Of a DNA stretch of 12,052 bases, positions 7,896-12,052 are shown piece after piece. The notes under the pieces were generated by a model. It searched no databases. It saw only the letters and a list, made by a program, of their open reading frames with translations, and was not told where the DNA came from. A program made the translations under genes and the position numbers. How positions within the stretch are numbered: position 1 is the first letter of the stretch; each line of letters begins with the position of its first letter. Source of the stretch: Beroe ovata (taxonomy: Eukaryota; Ctenophora; Nuda; Beroida; Beroidae); contig CAMPET010000217.1 of assembly GCA_946803715.1 (NCBI GenBank), forward strand, positions 103,966 to 116,017, in the 5' to 3' direction.

Positions 7896-8515
7896 TGAAT
7901 TTATGGAGTTGAGTCAAGAGATGAAATCCACCACTACTTGAATGAACAAAAACTCTTTTTTCATCTTATTCAGATATTTCTCTATTTCTGAGATAAAAAG
8001 ACACCGTTCATAAAATCCCGGATTATAACTTAATTGGATTATAATAACAGCGAATTATCGACTCTGTGACCTATGTATTATTGTAATTGATATTCAAGCG
8101 GTTCGGAGGTATTTTCACTTTTCAGCGTCATTCCATCTTGCTGTGTTTTTTCTCTCCCATCTTTAGTTAAACACGCGAGAAATGGTAGTATTTTCGTGGT
8201 TATAGCGACAGTCGACATATTGATATAGTTTAACTCTGGCACTCCCCTGTCAGTCTTTGCTATTAGTGTAGTGTTCCACGCCCGGAATTCAGTGTTGAAA
8301 AACTGTAACAAAAAGTTGGTTGTATCCATTTTTTGGGGATTTCTCGACAAAACAACAGTCTATATTCTGGCAATTAGTCCCCTCACATAACTCATAGCTC
8401 ATGATACTAATGTTATCACACCACCACAGGTTACCATGGCAATCGTATGTCCCTGGATATCGGAGTGGTGCTGTGGGATTTCATCTACCCCCTTCAAGAA
8501 CGTGAGTAAACAACC
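7896..8515. other. No gene recognised; probably CTDSPL2-like intron or upstream sequence
   Basis: A 90-codon minus-strand frame (8350-8078) is open but unrecognised. I looked for the exon carrying DLDETLVH, which should precede exon A, and found no match here. Confidence 0.5.
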
Positions 8516-8608
8516 TTGACACCATGCTGTCTGACAACAACCTTGACAGTGACACCATGATGTCTGACAACAACCTTGACACCATGATGTCTGACAACAA
8601 CCTTGATA
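8516..8608. repeat. 27-bp minisatellite, about 3.5 units
   Basis: Units begin caaccttgacaccatgNtgt and continue ctgacaa. One unit is lengthened by 6 bp (an extra cagtga before caccatg), and the final unit degrades after caaccttgatacgatg. The minus-strand reading gives a repetitive CQTSWCQGC-type peptide, which I take to be an artefact of the repeat. Confidence 0.85.
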
Positions 8609-9011
8609 CGATGTATGGCGTGTGGAATCATAGGTGACAGGCACCCGCCCTGCTCTACTTGTTGCAGACAGACGTGTTGAGTAGGTGTAATTATCGGAAA
8701 ATGGGCATAATTATACCCAAATTATATCGAAAATTCACACTCATACCTAGTACTGCGAAAATGAATGAATAATGTTAAAAAACCGAAAATATTCACAATT
8801 CTGATCGCTGCGAAATCGTATTTTCCGGAAAGTCTTTGAATGTTTTCCGCGAAAATCTGCTCCAATTTTACCGACTACCAGCTACCCAGTTCATTGCATG
8901 CTACCCACTGCATTGCATAAACCACGTGATTGTTTTAGTTGATAATCGTGCGAGATAAAGCGACGTTATTTTCACATAATGTAAGGTCCATGGGGGTTCG
9001 CGTTCTGTTCG

Positions 9012-9025
9012 GTTGCCATAGCAAC
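9012..9025. promoter_or_regulatory. RFX X-box-like motif, copy 1
   Basis: GTTGCCATAGCAAC fits the RFX-factor X-box pattern GTNRCC-N(0-3)-RGYAAC with both half sites intact. In animals, X-boxes commonly sit in promoters of ciliary genes. The match is seen; any binding is inferred. No ciliary gene is recognisable beside it. Confidence 0.45.
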
Positions 9026-9315
9026 AAGTGATACCAGCTGACNGCATAATTATACCCAAATTATATCGAAAATTCACACTCATACCTAGTACTGCGAAAA
9101 TGAATGAAAAATTTTAAAAAACCGAAAATATTCACAATTCTGATCGCTGCGAAATCGTATTTTCCGGAAAGTCTCTGAATGTTTTCCGCGAAAAACTGCT
9201 CCAATTTTACCGACTACCAGCTACCCAGTTCATTGTATAAACACGTGGTTGTTTTAGTTGATAATCGTGCGAGATAAAGGGACGTTATTTTCCATGGGGG
9301 TTCGCGTTTCGTTCG

Positions 9316-9329
9316 GTTGCCATAGCAAC
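9316..9329. promoter_or_regulatory. RFX X-box-like motif, copy 2
   Basis: The identical 14-mer lies in the second copy of the duplication, unchanged although the neighbouring sequence carries substitutions and deletions. It lies about 70 bp downstream of a CACGTG E-box at 9242-9247. Confidence 0.4.
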
Positions 9330-9484
9330 AAGTGATACCAGCTGACACATCGTGATTAGAGTACCATCTCAAAGTGGGGCCGATGGAGATTGTCCTGGTA
9401 AATTGGGCTAAGTATATGGTGGGAGTGAGGGGGTAGTTAGTGTGGACAGCGGGGGAATTATCGTGGATATAGCGCGCGCAAGGA

Positions 9485-9546
9485 GGGGGGGGGAGGAGTT
9501 GATAATATGGGAGGGGGGAGAGTGGAATGTGGGTACTGGGTGAGGG
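9485..9546 (+). other. G-rich tract with quadruplex potential
   Basis: A run of nine G at 9485-9493 is followed by GGG 9509-9511, six G 9513-9518, GGG 9531-9533, GGG 9538-9540 and GGG 9544-9546. Some loops exceed seven bases, so only part fits a strict four-run rule. Just downstream are a short hairpin with a C(TTCG)G loop (9565-9578) and a TATA-rich stretch at 9582-9590. Confidence 0.6.
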
Positions 9547-9975
9547 TATCGGTTTTCAAAGACCACTCCTTCGGGAGTACTTTATATATATCAACCCTCG
9601 TGAATATGGGGGAATCTTGCACTAGAAGTCATGAATTCGTTTAAGCATACAGCTCTGTTTTTATTATACCACCTGATTGTTTGGTGTTTCTATCCTGATG
9701 TCAACCTACCCTTCTTCAATGCGGTCGATGAATTTGACTTAGTTGGGACGTCAACTCGTATTACAGTCTTTGGCGTTTTCATAAGGCAGCGCACCGTACA
9801 TGTTTTAAATCAAATCATTATACTATTCAACAAACTATGACACTCATAATATTTAGTTTTACACGCCTCAGTAGTCAGTACTCATGGTCAGAATTGCTAA
9901 ATTAATCAGTGGTTAAAATGTCATCCTATTCTGAGTTGAGGAAACAGAATTCGCATGCACCGCTCGTATAGAATT
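9547..9975. other. No gene recognised
   Basis: A 69-codon plus-strand frame at 9631-9840 starts with a hydrophobic, signal-like stretch (FKHTALFLLYHLIVWCF) about 40 bp after a TATA-rich run at 9582-9590. There is no family match, so I leave it as an open frame. Confidence 0.45.
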
Positions 9976-10065
9976 CACACACACACACACACACACAAAC
10001 ACAAACACACACACACACACACACGCGCGCTTACAGTACACAGAAACACACACACACAGACACAC
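9976..10065. repeat. Compound (CA)n/(CG)n microsatellite
   Basis: CA units with caaa interruptions to 10024, then gcgcgc at 10025-10030, a short break, and more CA and caga units to 10065. Confidence 0.95.
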
Positions 10066-11056
10066 TCCACTCTAATTTGGGTATCGGTAGGTTTTAATCC
10101 GGAATTTTCCCGTAATCGATAGGATTTTTGCATAATTTGAGCGTTTTCCCAGCGTTGTATCGGGTATCTCAAAGAGATTTTACCTAATTTTGGGTCATCA
10201 AATGCAGTAATATTGGATAGATTGGATTAACCACAAAACATGGGCCAAATAGTTGAGCAAAAATATCGTTATTTTCATATTTTCGAGTCTTTGTCATTTT
10301 CTAAAGTTGACCAGCAGCTATTGCTATGAATTGAAATTTACCCGAGTACAGCTGCTCATTGATTAGCAATACTCAAGATAAGATGCCCGTGGTAGCAGCA
10401 GTGGACCGCAACATATCAGTGTGTCATAGAGATTACACCACACACAACTCATATACTAATTGATTTTATATTGTACAGAGCTAGCTATATCCGTCATTCG
10501 GTGCTATTTGAGTATTCCATATCAGATGTGATAAGCTGCGCTCCGGGTTTAATGTTGTGATTCGCACATTTGCTCATTTGTTGCTTTGTTGTTGCTCATC
10601 ATATCAATCTGATGATATTGCGTGTTTAAATTCGTCAATATCATCAGCTGGACGTGTCAAATTCAGCCCCTGAATGCCAACGCATTAGGGCGTGGCTGTT
10701 CTACTTAGTTCGTCGCTAGCTCCCGTGATTATAGAGTCAGTCTGTGTGTAGCTTGAACCCTCAGGGTGATGCTACAATAGCAGGTGAATGCAAATTGAAA
10801 ATAGTTCTGCACGCTGTTCACCCCAGTAAAGTCTTCTTTTGCCCAAAGTATTTTGCTGATTGCTATGCTGTGATACGTTTTAGAGACTCACTAGGATATG
10901 GTTCTTGGTCAATGGTCAGATTGTACAAGTTTGAGAAGCTATTTTCAGAGACACAACCTCTTTGTGTTGGGATTGGGTATGTGTTTTGAAACTCAATCTG
11001 TTCGGGCATGCTGCCAACTATTCATATAGTCTACTACTGCAACGTGTACAGATTCC
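10066..11056. other. No gene recognised; one unexplained open frame
   Basis: A plus-strand frame at 10744-10989 encodes 81 residues with a protein-like mix (LKIVLHAVHPSKVFFCPKYF and RFRDSLGYGSWSMVRLYKFE). I cannot name its family. The remainder is AT-rich with the 12-bp inverted repeat at 10609-10647. Confidence 0.45.
10609..10647. repeat. Inverted repeat, perfect 12-bp arms
   Basis: ctgatgatattg (10609-10620) and caatatcatcag (10636-10647) flank a 15-base spacer. An alternative partial pairing exists with tcatcatatca just upstream. Confidence 0.82.
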
Positions 11057-11070
11057 ACACACACACACAC
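11057..11070. repeat. Short (CA)n microsatellite
   Basis: About seven CA units. Confidence 0.9.
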
Positions 11071-11562
11071 GACTCCACACGACGACTACACAAGTACATA
11101 CTCGAGTGTTCACACGTGGGACAGAGGAACTGCTGTAGAGTGTCAATAGAGCATATGGTTAAATGAGAGAGAGAGGTTTGGGTCGGGTCAGCAGGAATTG
11201 CATTCTTGTGGGTGTATGAGAGAGAAGTTTCCAAATCCCTCGAATGGGAAGTCAATCAGAAGTACGAATAAAGTAGAGCATGGTCCATTTATTACAGATG
11301 ATAGCAGACCCACCATGCAAATCAGTGTGTGCTCTGATAAGACTGCGGTGGTCCAAGTTAATTAAATCTCGAGTCAGTGGTTCAAGTTTTCCTCATGATA
11401 TTGGTATTATGCAAATTTTAATTTTACCGATAAGTTTTCAGTACGTTTTCTAGTTCACGTATACTGTTTTTCGTTTATAAGGATGCACTATTGTAGCTCA
11501 CTCTTAGCTTGATGAAGGCATCATGGATAGGCTCAGCAATGTAGTGTTGGACCACCAATTAG
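11071..11562. other. No gene recognised
   Basis: Contains two ATGCAAAT octamers (11315-11322 and 11409-11416); with this base composition two chance matches are not compelling. Confidence 0.5.
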
Positions 11563-11584
11563 ACACACACACACACACACACAC
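11563..11584. repeat. (AC)n microsatellite
   Basis: About eleven AC units, 16 bp upstream of the ATG of a possible fossil coding frame at 11600. Confidence 0.95.
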
Positions 11585-11599
11585 CTGAACACCGCTGTA

Positions 11600-11767
11600 A
11601 TGCTAGGGAATGCTATCACAAATCATGGGAATTACAAATTGGTTGGGGACAACTTGAAGGTTTACATGCAAGATCATGATATTTTGCACCTAAAATATAG
11701 CAAGGAGTATCCTGCTGTGTCCTTTGACATTTCCCTGCTTGTTCGATACACCAACTTGACATGTTGA
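11600..11767 (+). pseudogene. Possible decayed mobile-element coding fragment
   Basis: A 55-codon frame reads MLGNAITNHGNYKLVGDNLK then VYMQDHDILHLKYSKEY and ends LLVRYTNLTC before TGA. The stretch NHGNYKLVGDNL recalls a conserved GDN-containing block in repeated, probably transposon-derived proteins of sponges and cnidarians (DUF6589-like), but this is from memory and weak. An open frame continues from ATG 11761 in another frame to 11958, as would be expected if one frameshift split an older reading frame. The opposite strand is also open for 110 codons (11948-11616), which I regard as the less likely coding sense. Confidence 0.25.
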
Positions 11768-12009
11768 TCAAAATCGCCCGTATCATTTCCATTGACAATG
11801 TTGTATGCTCGTCGCCGCTCATGCAGAACGTTTTAAAATTTTCCAGTATTTTCATTATCACGAAATATACCACGATACGCGAATATGATTTCAACAACAA
11901 CTCAATTGGAATTGTGGGAATTTCACTCCCAAATAGATTGTCACACAATGGTCTATAGATGACACTTTAAACAACGCTAACTAATCTTGCGTGACACAAA
12001 CACTATAAT

Positions 12010-12052
12010 GTGTGTGTGTGTGTGCGTGTGTGTGTGTGTGTGTCTGTGTGTG
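12010..12052. repeat. (TG)n microsatellite at the window end
   Basis: TG units with gcg and tct interruptions run to the last base. Confidence 0.97.

Larger units (their letters stand above)
8705..9346. repeat. Imperfect tandem duplication (copy 1 8705-9042, copy 2 9044-9346) around a single N
   Basis: Both copies start gcataattatacccaaatta and end gataccagctgac. They are almost identical apart from a few substitutions, a deletion in copy 2 of the second gcatgctaccc-like stretch (around 8899-8917 in copy 1) and another of about 15 bp near 8974-8988. The copies meet exactly at the unresolved base 9043. Either this is a real recent duplication or two alleles joined in series by the assembler. 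There is no open frame of note in either copy. Confidence 0.95.

Noticed and set aside
7724-7912. Plus-strand frame of 62 codons
   Set aside because: It runs over CTDSPL2-like exon A in antisense and the degenerate repeat.
8516-8608. CRISPR-like array
   Set aside because: Units are contiguous without unique spacers, and the window is eukaryotic.
8399-8644. Minus-strand CQTSWCQGC repeat protein
   Set aside because: It is produced by the 27-bp minisatellite; unit lengths vary only by chance in multiples of three, and there is no other coding support.
11315-11416. Two ATGCAAAT octamers as regulatory sites
   Set aside because: Eight-base matches in AT-rich DNA with no gene nearby are weak evidence.

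Overview
This is eukaryotic, almost certainly animal, nuclear DNA. It is about 40% GC by eye, crowded with (CA/TG)n microsatellites, and its only convincing coding sequence is in short exons with GT-AG introns of about 100-240 bp. The two recognisable genes belong to families conserved across animals. The short introns and microsatellite load suggest an invertebrate. A sponge or another early-branching animal is possible, but the sequence alone does not settle it.

Both genes are on the minus strand and both are partial. At 7752-6556, five exons encode the last 143 residues of a CTD small-phosphatase-like protein of the CTDSPL2 type (HAD-family protein serine/threonine phosphatase). The stop codon is present, but the upstream exons, including the catalytic DxDxT motif, were not found. 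At 4608-4297, two exons encode the first half of a Yippee-like (YPEL1-4 type) zinc-binding protein. The first Cys-x2-Cys pair is present; the exons with the second pair were not found downstream. About 1.95 kb separates the CTDSPL2 stop from the YPEL start. The genes run in the same direction, and nothing in the sequence shows that they work together.

Layout: 1-4290 is non-coding as far as I can see, with TG, CA and GA microsatellites, 11-bp and 13-bp tandem repeats and several good hairpins. 4297-4608 holds the YPEL exons. 4609-6555 is intergenic, with CpG-rich patches and a diverged direct repeat near 5.1 and 5.5 kb. 6556-7752 holds the CTDSPL2 exons. 7753-9350 holds a degenerate TGGTGTCAA repeat, a 27-bp minisatellite and an imperfect tandem duplication of about 340 bp that meets at a single N, each copy carrying an RFX X-box-like site and a CACGTG E-box. 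9350-12052 holds a G-rich patch, more microsatellites, an inverted repeat, and short open frames that may be decayed mobile-element coding sequence.

I found no convincing new multi-gene system. The most useful observations are the two split genes, the duplication around the N (quite possibly two haplotypes placed in series) and the duplicated X-box/E-box element.
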